A DNA stretch of 64,000 bases, from positions 42,637-106,636 of the IMG/VR virus record IMGVR_UViG_3300043465_001492. One strand, written 5' to 3'. The first letter of the stretch is position 1. Each line of letters begins with the position of its first letter. Made by a program: the position numbers and the translations under genes. Positions 10,465 through 19,568 of the stretch are shown in pieces. Below the pieces are notes generated by a model. That model was given only the letters and a program-made list of their open reading frames with translations, searched no databases and was not told the origin of the DNA. This DNA comes from a virus.

Positions 10465-10511
10465 ATAATTTTAATAGTGATTATATTAGACACGTGTTGT
10501 TATTTATAGAG

Positions 10512-11396
10512 TTAATTTATTTTACTACGAACGACTCGGAAACCGGTCGTGTTTGAAGATCCTGGTTGGCCACCACCATTTCTAATTGCTACTCTTACAT
10601 CGGTTGCGTTTGTCGAATCCCAACTACCGCCTCGAAGTACTCTACTGTTAAGGTTTATACCTGAGGTTGGTCCACGCGGATTAATAAGATCGGTAGGGTT
10701 ATAACTTTCTGCATAATAATCCCAACACAACTCACTAATATTGCCTGCAACATCGTATAGACCATAACCGTTTGGTGGAAAGGTTCCTACTGCAGTAGTA
10801 TTCGGCATATCTGGCCCGAGAAGTTGGCTAGGATTCATATAATTTGCTTCAGCTCGTGTAATAGTATCACCTAACGAATATCTTTTCCCAGTTAGCCCTC
10901 CCCTCGCTGCTTTTTCCCATTCGGCCTCAGTCGGAAGCCTGTAGCCATTAGCATTCCATTTTACATGCGTGCTAGGTAGATTTGTATTTCCAGTCTTGTA
11001 AACCGCGGTCTGAGCGCTATCACTGTAGTAAACTGGAGTAAGTCCTTCCTTCTGACTACGCGCATTACACCATTTTACAGCATCAAACCAAGTGACATAA
11101 CTGATAGGGTGATTGCTAGCTGTGCCGAATCCCATAGTTGGGTTTATCGTAGTTTCTGAAGCTAAATCTGTATATCCGTTGATTAATCCCCAAGTTCGCA
11201 CTTCATTCCACTCGCCCCTTGTCACCTCACACTTACATATATAGAATCCATCTAAGGTTACTGTACGCGTAGGAGTAGCATTTGCGATACCATCTAATGA
11301 GTCACCCATCGTGAAGGATCCCTGTGGAATGAAAGCCCATGCGTTTGATCCCACATTACGCCGACGTCGCTTTCTTTTAATTGCAGAAAATAACAT
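10512..11396 (-). CDS. Formylglycine-generating-enzyme-like (C-type lectin fold) virion protein
   Basis: 294 residues with the FGE-sulfatase/SUMF1 signature: FTMGDSLDG near residue 30, GFYICKCEVTRGEW, PISYVTWFDAVKWCN, YRLPTEAEWEKAARGG, then AGNISELCWDYY, LRGGSWDS and a C-terminal TTGFRVVRSK. The short basic N-terminus has no secretion signal. In phages this fold usually serves as a binding scaffold rather than an enzyme, and lies in tail-tip genes. Here it stands between two fibre paralogues, so a receptor-binding function is the best inference. The C-terminal GFR(V/L)-type end is the region diversified in retroelement-driven variable proteins, but no reverse transcriptase or template repeat is visible in this window. 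Confidence 0.8.
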   Translation of the reverse strand: MLFSAIKRKRRRRNVGSNAWAFIPQGSFTMGDSLDGIANATPTRTVTLDGFYICKCEVTRGEWNEVRTWGLINGYTDLASETTINPTMGFGTASNHPISYVTWFDAVKWCNARSQKEGLTPVYYSDSAQTAVYKTGNTNLPSTHVKWNANGYRLPTEAEWEKAARGGLTGKRYSLGDTITRAEANYMNPSQLLGPDMPNTTAVGTFPPNGYGLYDVAGNISELCWDYYAESYNPTDLINPRGPTSGINLNSRVLRGGSWDSTNATDVRVAIRNGGGQPGSSNTTGFRVVRSKIN

Positions 11397-11397
11397 A

Positions 11398-12432
11398 TCA
11401 AATAAAGTCCCAAGTATTGCTGCTTATATTTTTAATCGCACACACTTCACCAGCAAGCACAGTTGCGGCATCATTATTATTAACTGTAACGCCATTTGCT
11501 GCAGTTAGTGTCAATGAACCAGCGCCAGTGTTGCGTCTAAATGTAATTGTAGTTCCTACTGGAGCTGACGTTAAAACGGGTAGTGTAATAGTTATAGCAC
11601 TTGCATTTGAAAGACGCACATATTTATTATAATGAGTGCTGCTAAGAGTCAGCGTAGATGTGGATATTTCTAATATATTATTATAACTATCAGTTATTGC
11701 AGATTGCACAAATTCCGTCGTAGCAATTTGAGTGGTATTTGTGCCAACGTTTGCTGTAGTTGATAACGGAGTCCCAGTAAAGGTAGGACTGCTAAACATC
11801 GTAGACTTGCTTTCATTTGTGACAGCGCCCAATCCAACCATAGTTGCAGTTATACCGCTCACTGTTCCGGTGAATGTTGGACTCGCAAGGTTTGCTTTAA
11901 GATTTAATGCGGTCTGTGTCGCCGACGATACTGGTTTGTTTGCATCACTTGTATTGTCTACGTTACTCAATCCTACCATCGATGCAGTAATGCCACTTAC
12001 AGTTCCAGTGAATGTAGGAGATTCACGGGGTGCTTTAGAGTTTAACTGAGTTTGAACGCTAGACGTTATTCCACTGAGGTAACCTATTTCTGTACTAGTT
12101 AGACCGCCAAAAGTAAAACCATCAAGTTGAGATTGTATATTATCTCTCAATCCTAACAAGAAGCTTATTTCAATACCAGTCACACTGCCAATGCTTGTTG
12201 TAGACGGCAGTGTAACGTTACCGGTAAAAGTTGGATTTGTTTGAATCTTGGCACTGCTCAATGCACCATCAGAAAGTCCGTCAAACAACGAATCTGCAAG
12301 ATCACCTACAGATATAATAGCATTGCTGCCATTTTCTGACATAAGTGGGTTAGAGGCGTCAATAATTGGTATTGAATCATTTGCTGCCGCCGCCGGTACA
12401 ACCTCTAATTGTGAAAATTTAATATCTGGCAT
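11398..12432 (-). CDS. Fibre-like virion protein with repeated PTFTGT units
   Basis: 344 residues. The N-terminal domain (MPDIKFSQLEVVPAAAANDS) is a divergent member of the anchoring domain seen in two downstream neighbours. The middle has at least four SPTFTGTVSGIT-type repeats separated by VDNTSDANKP segments that are found again in the collar protein. The C-terminus (IEISTSTLTLSSTHYNKYVR) is a compact beta domain of about 90 residues. It ends 1 nt before the FGE-like gene starts. A structural role as a fibre shaft is inferred from repeats and position. Confidence 0.75.
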   Translation of the reverse strand: MPDIKFSQLEVVPAAAANDSIPIIDASNPLMSENGSNAIISVGDLADSLFDGLSDGALSSAKIQTNPTFTGNVTLPSTTSIGSVTGIEISFLLGLRDNIQSQLDGFTFGGLTSTEIGYLSGITSSVQTQLNSKAPRESPTFTGTVSGITASMVGLSNVDNTSDANKPVSSATQTALNLKANLASPTFTGTVSGITATMVGLGAVTNESKSTMFSSPTFTGTPLSTTANVGTNTTQIATTEFVQSAITDSYNNILEISTSTLTLSSTHYNKYVRLSNASAITITLPVLTSAPVGTTITFRRNTGAGSLTLTAANGVTVNNNDAATVLAGEVCAIKNISSNTWDFI

Positions 12433-12438
12433 ATCTAT

Positions 12439-12446
12439 TATTTATA
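12439..12446 (-). promoter_or_regulatory. Late promoter TATAAATA, leaderless geometry
   Basis: Exact octamer, 6 nt before the ATG at 12432, in the 33-bp gap behind the 850-aa gene. Confidence 0.7.
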
Positions 12447-12465
12447 AAATTAAAACTACTTTACT

Positions 12466-15018
12466 TTATGTGTATGTATGAGAAGTTGTGTCTCCGCTAT
12501 TAATTGTAGTAGAAGGTGTAGCGTCACCCCATATTATTTCTACTTGTGATGGCGGAAAAGTGTTAATACTAAATTCATTTAAGACACTACTAGAAGCTGC
12601 AAATTCCCAAAGTTCATACACTATTTTTTGTACAATTACTGGTGCTGAGCCGCCAATAAGTATTGGCCCATCGGTTGCTCCTTTTCTTATAAAAATTGTA
12701 AATGTTTCAGATATTCCAGAGTTTTCACCCAATACCGGCACAACTCTAAAATATCCTGAATTATTTTTAATTACAAAACTACCAGAGTCCGATTCGATAT
12801 TTGTGCCAACTATGTTATAATATAGTATAGTGCCATCTGGTATAAATTTTGTATTTACATAAAATCTCACTGATTCGCCTTCAAATATATTAGTTTTATT
12901 TGAGAAAAATGTGCCCATTTGCACATTTGTTTGACCTTCAGTTATAAGTGTGTATTCGTCGTCTTCAGTTAAAAATGACTCTGAATCTTGTGTAGTAAAT
13001 GGATATCGATAAACTAGTGGTTCTTTGTCTTCAAGTGTACTATTCATATAGGCTTCCATAGTTATATCAAAAGATTCGACGACTGCTTCATCATATTCTG
13101 GGTCCGTGTCTTCATATGTTGGATCAAGTGGAATTAATTCACTATAAAACCATGGGTAGTATGAAAGATCGAGTACTTTAAATGTTATAAAACTTGATAT
13201 ATTACTAAACAGTCGATCAGCATTTGGTGTGTATGGCGCACTTGCCTGAGCAATAGTCTTGTGTGAAAAGCCAGAGACTAGTTCGTTTGGATCAAAGAAT
13301 TTTATCCAACGTTGATAGTCTTCATAGACTACTTTGTCTCTATAATTGGCATTAATTGCAAATATGCGAAGGGCAAGTTGAACCATACGTACTAGAGACT
13401 CCGGCGCGTTGCGATCTAGCAGTCTTGTAAGTATAATTGTTAGCAGTCTTTCGTTTGCCGTTAACCAACCTGGTTGACTACGAGGGCTATGATAGCCGAG
13501 TACTGGAGGATGATATGCATTTAGCCATGAATAACTTTCCTGCGGTTTGCGAACGACATAGTCAATAATATCGTACCATTCACTACGAGCAATAAATTCA
13601 AAGATTATAGCGCTAAATAGTTTTAACCCAGAAGGGTGTACAAACCGCAAATAATCATCGCCCCACTCATCATATGGTAATTCACTTTTGATTTCATATG
13701 AATAATTTTGCCAATAATAACCGTCATGCAACTTATATAGATTAGAAGCAAATGATTTGTTATCAGAATATGTCCATACATCTTCATCACTTGGAATTAC
13801 ACTCCATAGAATTGGATCTAGGTCTTCACACCGATAAATTGTTGGTGTTGGTGCGTCTTCTAATGAATATATAAGGTCACCAATTTTAGATGTATATTCT
13901 GGGCTTGCCGTTACGCTAAATATATGAGCATACTCGACATTTGAAATGTCAACTACATATGTTGAGCCGCCCGCTTCTTCTGTGACAATACCATTGTCTT
14001 CAGGAGGCAGTCCTTTTTGAGTTAATATATAGTCTGCCGTGCCCTCTTCAGTCTCTAAACCAAAAACTGAAATGTTTATACTATCATCACCAAGAGTAAT
14101 TATTTTTTCAGTAATTATTTCGTTGTTTGTAATAGACTCATCAACTAAAACTTTACCAGACTCATCAAGTATTTCTTCTGTGTCTGTAGATGGAACTATA
14201 GGAGTTATAGTTAACCTACTATACTCTATATTTTGAGAGTCTATTGTGTCATCATATTCAATGTTACGCGCAAAGATGTCCCAAACTGCTTCATCTGGCC
14301 AAGGCGTGTCATTTGTACTGTATAACTCAAAGTCATCTTTATATCGATAGACCCAACGATAAATGGGATCTGCTCCTTCAGTGGCAATATTTACTTTTTG
14401 TATATATGGAAGATTAAATGACTGTTCAACTTCTCCGTATGTCCAAAGATTAGTTGAAAAACATCTAAGAGTGACAGCATATGGCGCAACCGCAGAAGTT
14501 GGAAATGGACCAATTTTATAATCAGACGTTACAACAATTGTATTTTTATTTGGGTTTGTGCCTGATGTGCGTAATGATGGTATGTCAATTGGGGCCCAAC
14601 GGCCGCCGCCGCCTGACAAGTCAAATAGGTAATTTTTAGGGTAAAATATACTTACAATTTCGTCAAAGAAAAGTTTGAAAAATGTGTGTATGCTGTCTTC
14701 CGAACCGCGTGTATGATAATATTGTATAATAACGCGATAGAGAGTGACCTTATCAAGCACACGTGAATTTGGAATATTGCGTGCAATTAGGCTTTGTATT
14801 TGGGTTAGATATTTATCAGATACAATATCAATATCTTTTTCGCGAGTAATGGCAGCAATTTCGTTTGACGGCAAACCATTACGGTTTAGATGCTCATAAT
14901 AGCGCTCAATAAAATTGATAAGATTGCTCGCAGGCTCTTTTAAAGAATCTGGATACAAACTTTCGGTTTGTATTGATTCTATATTACGCGGGCGCGAATT
15001 TGCTATACTTAAAAGCAT
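12466..15018 (-). CDS. Large baseplate protein at the gp7 position, ends inside a PKD-like domain
   Basis: 850 residues. It directly follows the gp6 homologue (2-nt gap), as gene 7 follows gene 6 in T4, but I see no convincing sequence match to T4 gp7. Residues about 30-140 are a helical domain (IERYYEHLNRNGLPSNEIAA, then YYHTRGSEDSIHTFFKLFF) that I associate with large structural proteins of marine myoviruses. Residues about 700-790 look like the FEGESVRFYVNT/IPDGTILYYNI beta domain of other phage structural proteins. The last 40 residues start a PKD-like fold (VEIIWGDATPS ... HTY), but the stop comes right after HTYT, where a PKD domain normally has one more strand. Confidence 0.7.
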   Translation of the reverse strand: MLLSIANSRPRNIESIQTESLYPDSLKEPASNLINFIERYYEHLNRNGLPSNEIAAITREKDIDIVSDKYLTQIQSLIARNIPNSRVLDKVTLYRVIIQYYHTRGSEDSIHTFFKLFFDEIVSIFYPKNYLFDLSGGGGRWAPIDIPSLRTSGTNPNKNTIVVTSDYKIGPFPTSAVAPYAVTLRCFSTNLWTYGEVEQSFNLPYIQKVNIATEGADPIYRWVYRYKDDFELYSTNDTPWPDEAVWDIFARNIEYDDTIDSQNIEYSRLTITPIVPSTDTEEILDESGKVLVDESITNNEIITEKIITLGDDSINISVFGLETEEGTADYILTQKGLPPEDNGIVTEEAGGSTYVVDISNVEYAHIFSVTASPEYTSKIGDLIYSLEDAPTPTIYRCEDLDPILWSVIPSDEDVWTYSDNKSFASNLYKLHDGYYWQNYSYEIKSELPYDEWGDDYLRFVHPSGLKLFSAIIFEFIARSEWYDIIDYVVRKPQESYSWLNAYHPPVLGYHSPRSQPGWLTANERLLTIILTRLLDRNAPESLVRMVQLALRIFAINANYRDKVVYEDYQRWIKFFDPNELVSGFSHKTIAQASAPYTPNADRLFSNISSFITFKVLDLSYYPWFYSELIPLDPTYEDTDPEYDEAVVESFDITMEAYMNSTLEDKEPLVYRYPFTTQDSESFLTEDDEYTLITEGQTNVQMGTFFSNKTNIFEGESVRFYVNTKFIPDGTILYYNIVGTNIESDSGSFVIKNNSGYFRVVPVLGENSGISETFTIFIRKGATDGPILIGGSAPVIVQKIVYELWEFAASSSVLNEFSINTFPPSQVEIIWGDATPSTTINSGDTTSHTYT

Positions 15019-15020
15019 AC

Positions 15021-16889
15021 TTAACGGTCTCTACTAAATGTATTATACTGCACTGAACGATTTGAACCACCAACCGCAATTAGGTCAACTTCGCCATAAA
15101 CATTTAGGCGTGTTGTATCAATGCGCATAAGTTGGTTGCGTTTAGGCGCAAGGTCATTTGATAGCGGTATTACGTCTATTATCATTGTGGTATCAGTGTC
15201 GGCGAGTAGCGGTTCTATTTCCATTACTCCTGTACTCAATGTAAGCGTGCCAACGTCTTTATTACGAATAATTGGTTTATCATTGACATCATAATAATAG
15301 ACATATAGCAAGCGTATGTCAGACAGTGTTGGATGCGCCTCTTCACCAATATAATATGTAACTCCATCATAAACCCAACCAGTAGAATTTACAATGGCAA
15401 TATTATCGTCAACAGTTAATGATGTACCAAATTTTATTGTTATTTTTTGCGGTTGTCCACTAACTAACGTAAAACTTTTAGAAATAAACACTCGTATAAG
15501 TGAATTTAATATTGCAGGACTTGTTCCATCAACAGTCTTTGATAAAAATGAATGACGAAACACACCATCAAAAGATTCCAAATATTGACTATTAAATGCG
15601 CCTATACTTTCTTTAACCTTTGTTTCAAGTTGTGTTTTTGTGTATGTAGTCAGGTTACGGTTATACTTAAAGAGTACATCAAGCACAATATCAACATATT
15701 CAGGATCAACTATTTCAGGAAATATTGAGAGTACTTTTTTATCACTTAAATATGTTAGCAATCCTTGTTTTTCATTTGAAGTTAAAACTGATGAAGAATC
15801 CGATTTTTTTGCAGATATAAAAACTTTACCATATTGTGGCGGATCATTATCTTCGCCTCCCCACACAGCTACTGATTTTACATTTGTTAGATAACTGTGT
15901 ACCAATGTTTTATAGTCATCAGCAGTTACTGCACGATTTTGTGAAACATATTGAAGTGGCGCGTTATATTTTATACTGCTAATAGACTCACGGTCTGACC
16001 CGCCAACTGCACTTGCAACTGTATTTAAACTAACTCGAGTTAGTTGAGTTGAATCAAAAAAATCAGAGTATGAAAAAATATTTGAAGAGTTTGCGCCAAT
16101 ACCATCAGTAACCAAATATGTTAACTCTAAAACGTTTAAGTTATCTGGTTTTTTGCCAAATAAACCATTACCAAATGATATTACATAGTTGCCATTATAG
16201 TTTTCGTATAAGAAATAAATTGGGGTTGTATCATCAACAATATTAATATCCGTAAATAAAGAATATACTTCGTTAATTTCTGAACGTCCAGTTTGATATA
16301 CCGCTACTTTTAACGTGCTCGTATCAATATTTTTATCATCTATAATATATTCATTATTACTTTGTGTAGAATTTATTTGAATTCTCTTTTTAATAAATGT
16401 ACCTTGATATATGTCAACGTTATTTGCTACCAAGTTTCCACTAGAATTTTTTGTGCAGACAATATCATTTAAATTTGTGAATTTATAGGTTTGACTTTTT
16501 GAAAGGTCTGTTATATTTGATGAAAAAGTTGAACCCACTGGAAAAACATATTCATTTAATAATGTATTTCTTGGCGTTACAGTTACGTTTATTTGTGCCT
16601 TTGCAGAGGCATAACTGCGTGGGGTATATCCAATTAACTTTGCGGCAGACACCACGTTTTGTCGTAACTGTGCAGTATCAATAAAACTTTCATTGACTGC
16701 CATGTGTGCGAGTAATGCATTGTAATGTGTGTTATGCGAGAGCACATCAATCAACATATTTAATCCAGACCCAGCATAATCCCAGTCTTTAAATGGACTG
16801 TCTCCAGCCTTGAAATATTCTATTAGATTAGCCTTGATTTGATCAAAATCTAATTCTGTAACATTTACTGATTGTGTAGGAATTTCCAT
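15021..16889 (-). CDS. 6: Baseplate wedge subunit gp6 homologue
   Basis: 622 residues; T4 gp6 is 660. The N-terminus has the typical gp6/gpJ-family pattern: ELDFDQIKANLIEYFKA, then FKDWDYAGSGLNMLIDVLSH, NTHYNALLAHMAVNESFIDT and AAKLIGYTPRS. A GNGLFGKKP element follows near residue 225, then an RAVTADDYKTLV segment near residue 310. gp6 is the central scissor-shaped wedge protein that drives baseplate rearrangement. It overlaps the gp25 stop by 1 nt, keeping the conserved gp25-gp6 neighbourhood. Confidence 0.9.
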   Translation of the reverse strand: MEIPTQSVNVTELDFDQIKANLIEYFKAGDSPFKDWDYAGSGLNMLIDVLSHNTHYNALLAHMAVNESFIDTAQLRQNVVSAAKLIGYTPRSYASAKAQINVTVTPRNTLLNEYVFPVGSTFSSNITDLSKSQTYKFTNLNDIVCTKNSSGNLVANNVDIYQGTFIKKRIQINSTQSNNEYIIDDKNIDTSTLKVAVYQTGRSEINEVYSLFTDINIVDDTTPIYFLYENYNGNYVISFGNGLFGKKPDNLNVLELTYLVTDGIGANSSNIFSYSDFFDSTQLTRVSLNTVASAVGGSDRESISSIKYNAPLQYVSQNRAVTADDYKTLVHSYLTNVKSVAVWGGEDNDPPQYGKVFISAKKSDSSSVLTSNEKQGLLTYLSDKKVLSIFPEIVDPEYVDIVLDVLFKYNRNLTTYTKTQLETKVKESIGAFNSQYLESFDGVFRHSFLSKTVDGTSPAILNSLIRVFISKSFTLVSGQPQKITIKFGTSLTVDDNIAIVNSTGWVYDGVTYYIGEEAHPTLSDIRLLYVYYYDVNDKPIIRNKDVGTLTLSTGVMEIEPLLADTDTTMIIDVIPLSNDLAPKRNQLMRIDTTRLNVYGEVDLIAVGGSNRSVQYNTFSRDR

Positions 16890-17320
16890 TATCGTACTCG
16901 TGTTAAATATATTACAATTTCAGCAGTTGAATTGTATGATGCTTGAAAAGTTATGCCCACCCGATATGCATTTTGATCAGACTCGTCCACTACAGTCACT
17001 TCATAGTCGCTTATACGTGGTTCATAATCATCAATCATTCGTTCTATTTTTGTCTTTAGCTCATATTCTGTAAACATGTTTGCATTTTCAAACAGCAAAG
17101 AACGAATGTCCGAAGCAATTTCTGGTTGAAACAGCCGATCATATTGATTTGTTAACAACAAATTTTTTAAACTTTGACGTATTGAATCAATATCAAGAAT
17201 TGGACGTATGTCATTATAAATCGGGTGTATAGCAAAACTATTGTCTATATCGGAATATAAATTTTTTCTAGCCACATTCGATGGCCTAGAATCATTATAA
17301 TCCGATAAAGTTTTACTCAT
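16889..17320 (-). CDS. 25: Baseplate wedge gp25 (GPW/gp25-like) protein
   Basis: 143 residues from the ATG at 17320, close to T4 gp25 (132). The family core is visible: NSFAIHPIYNDIRPILD, DSIRQSLKNLLLTNQYDRLF, then the C-terminal YEPRISDYEVTVVDE. I chose ATG 17320 over an upstream in-frame TTG because an exact late octamer lies 5 nt before it. gp25 is the inner wedge component conserved in nearly all contractile systems. Confidence 0.9.
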   Translation of the reverse strand: MSKTLSDYNDSRPSNVARKNLYSDIDNSFAIHPIYNDIRPILDIDSIRQSLKNLLLTNQYDRLFQPEIASDIRSLLFENANMFTEYELKTKIERMIDDYEPRISDYEVTVVDESDQNAYRVGITFQASYNSTAEIVIYLTRVR

Positions 17321-17325
17321 ATTTC

Positions 17326-17333
17326 TATTTATA
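17326..17333 (-). promoter_or_regulatory. Late promoter TATAAATA for gp25-gp6 operon
   Basis: Exact octamer, 5 nt before the gp25 ATG. Confidence 0.7.
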
Positions 17334-17365
17334 TAATTTATAATACGCGGTAAATTATACAAACA

Positions 17366-19564
17366 TTATGATCTAATCAACGAACTGAGAGACGAACTGG
17401 CAGATGATATAAGTGATGAAATACCACCGATAGAAGAACCTGAACTTAGAGTGGTCCCCTCAGCAGCAGATGCGGCTGCGTTTGCTGGATTGTTGCGTAT
17501 TGCATCTATGTTATTTTCCATCACAGACTTTATTTTATTTACTCTGGCATTATACTCTGCAATTGTTGCTTTTGACCAGAACGGATTTTTCTTAAGCATT
17601 TCTTTAGCAGAAAAATTAAATTCATTTTTAAATGCAGTTATAGAGAATCCAGTCTCCCCCATTGCAAAACTTGTAACTGAACTTAATCCAGCTGTAACTC
17701 CGCTAATTGTATTTGCAACTGAACCAAGTCCGGCATTTAATGAGTCTACTGAAAAGCCTGAAGATTTTTTTGTGCCGCTTGAAGTGGTTGTCGTAGAGGC
17801 AGTGTCTGTATAGACACTTGATAATATGCTTGTAGCATCGCCTAGTACACCATACACTGATCCGAGCGAGTTGCTAAATTCTCCAATGTCATTGCCTGGA
17901 TCTAATATACCCAATGCGTTTCCAGTCGATGCTATACGATCATGATAGTTATATGCGAGTTCATGTACTGCAGTAAGCATCGAAACATATTCTTGTACGC
18001 CAACTACATTTCCAGCAGCATTCATGGTGTTTATCTTTTCAGAATCTTTGTTTAATGCATCTCTCAAACGAAATTGAAAAAGGTCATAGCGAGCTTTAGC
18101 TTCAACTGGTTGTCGTGAAGTTGCAGGGATAAATCCTACAACTGCTTCAGGCACCTTTGTATTATCGGCCTTTATAAGTGACATATCAAGGTTACAAATA
18201 TCAACAAGTCCATTTGCAACATCTTTTACAAATTGACCGACATCACCAGTCATGCCTGGAAAACTTTCTTGTATTGCAGCAATTTGTTCATTCGCTAATT
18301 TGCCTAACGCGTCATATGCACCACTAGTTTCAAGTACCATATTCAATGCAGCCCATGGGTTCTCTTTAACAAACTCAATAAGCGCCATTATCTTTTTCAC
18401 CATCTCTATCAACTCCATTATTGAAGTTAATAGCTTTATAATGCCTAACCCTGGTATATAACTTAAAACAAATGCTGCTATTTTAGCAGCTGCAAACATC
18501 ATTAAACGTTGAGGTAAACTTTGAGCACATTCTGCAAGTGTTTTAATTGTACCAAGACCTTCAATGTCTGCTTTTTCAAGTATTGTTAATACGCCAGTCT
18601 CGATAAATTCCTCCTTTGTCATTTTATTAGATGACGACGCATAACTTGAATTTATTAAACTACTACCACTACTTACTCCGCTGGTAGAAATATAGGTGTT
18701 ACTTCCTTCAAAATTATTAACATTACCGGACCCATTTGCCCCAGACGTAACATTTTGAAATAAGTCTGATTTTTCTTGATAAATTGCGGCATTTTCAGCA
18801 GCTTCTATATTTGTTAGGTTACGAATCACAAATGATGTAGTTTCAGAACCGACATAATTAAAGTCAAGAGCAGTTGCTGTTACAGTATATGTTCCAATTT
18901 CTGTGGGCGATGCTAGTGGAGCAACTACGCTATTTCCGCTATACATTAATCGTAATGGGATGTTTCCTGGAGCGTTTGGATCTGTTGGGTCTAACAACTG
19001 TGGATTTGTTATATACTCTGGAGATAGTGTATTTCCAGTGTATCCTAACTCAGTATCAGTAAAAATAATTTCTACTGGGCAAGGATCTATTATTAAAAAC
19101 TTGTATGTATTTCGTAGTCCTTGTGGTTTTGGAAATCCACTCTCCGTAGTAAATAAAGAATCGCTGTATATTGTACTATCTGGCGTAGGAGTGCCACTTG
19201 GTACACTTGTAAAATAATTTGTAGTAAAGAAATTACGATATGTACCATTATAGGAGTCGTCTAATATATTACGAACATATGTCATCGCAATATTATAATC
19301 ATAACGCCCAACATTTTTTGGAACATTTGATAGCGTAGGAATTCCACTATCATATGTTAATTCAAAGGTGACGTCATCTAAAGATATTTCTAATGCCTCC
19401 CATTCAATTCGGGTTAAACCACTACCACTACCTTTTTGTGTAATAATAAAAATATTTGAAACAATATCACGCACTGATTTAACTGTTGCATCATATGTGT
19501 CTCGTACTGGATCATAACTAGTATTTTCAAGTACAATGTATAAAAATGGATCTACTTGTGCCAT
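17366..19564 (-). CDS. Baseplate-region structural protein with an MBG-like Ig domain
   Basis: 732 residues; no T4 counterpart recognised. The N-terminal about 160 residues are soluble mixed sequence. Residues about 165-250 match the MBG-type immunoglobulin-like pattern: VEIIFTDTELGYTGNTLSPE, then PLRLMYSGN, then TYTVTATALDFNYVGSETTS. Residues about 350-400 form a hydrophobic helical stretch (FVLSYIPGLGIIKLLTSIMELI), and the C-terminus is serine-rich low complexity. It lies between the hub beta-helix gene (4-nt gap) and gp25, so it is probably a virion protein of the hub or central spike region. Confidence 0.65.
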   Translation of the reverse strand: MAQVDPFLYIVLENTSYDPVRDTYDATVKSVRDIVSNIFIITQKGSGSGLTRIEWEALEISLDDVTFELTYDSGIPTLSNVPKNVGRYDYNIAMTYVRNILDDSYNGTYRNFFTTNYFTSVPSGTPTPDSTIYSDSLFTTESGFPKPQGLRNTYKFLIIDPCPVEIIFTDTELGYTGNTLSPEYITNPQLLDPTDPNAPGNIPLRLMYSGNSVVAPLASPTEIGTYTVTATALDFNYVGSETTSFVIRNLTNIEAAENAAIYQEKSDLFQNVTSGANGSGNVNNFEGSNTYISTSGVSSGSSLINSSYASSSNKMTKEEFIETGVLTILEKADIEGLGTIKTLAECAQSLPQRLMMFAAAKIAAFVLSYIPGLGIIKLLTSIMELIEMVKKIMALIEFVKENPWAALNMVLETSGAYDALGKLANEQIAAIQESFPGMTGDVGQFVKDVANGLVDICNLDMSLIKADNTKVPEAVVGFIPATSRQPVEAKARYDLFQFRLRDALNKDSEKINTMNAAGNVVGVQEYVSMLTAVHELAYNYHDRIASTGNALGILDPGNDIGEFSNSLGSVYGVLGDATSILSSVYTDTASTTTTSSGTKKSSGFSVDSLNAGLGSVANTISGVTAGLSSVTSFAMGETGFSITAFKNEFNFSAKEMLKKNPFWSKATIAEYNARVNKIKSVMENNIDAIRNNPANAAASAAEGTTLSSGSSIGGISSLISSASSSLSSLIRS

Positions 19565-19568
19565 AAAC

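Noticed and set aside
10512-11396. Diversity-generating retroelement
   Set aside because: The target-type fold is present, but no reverse transcriptase with a YxDD motif and no template repeat is visible in this window.
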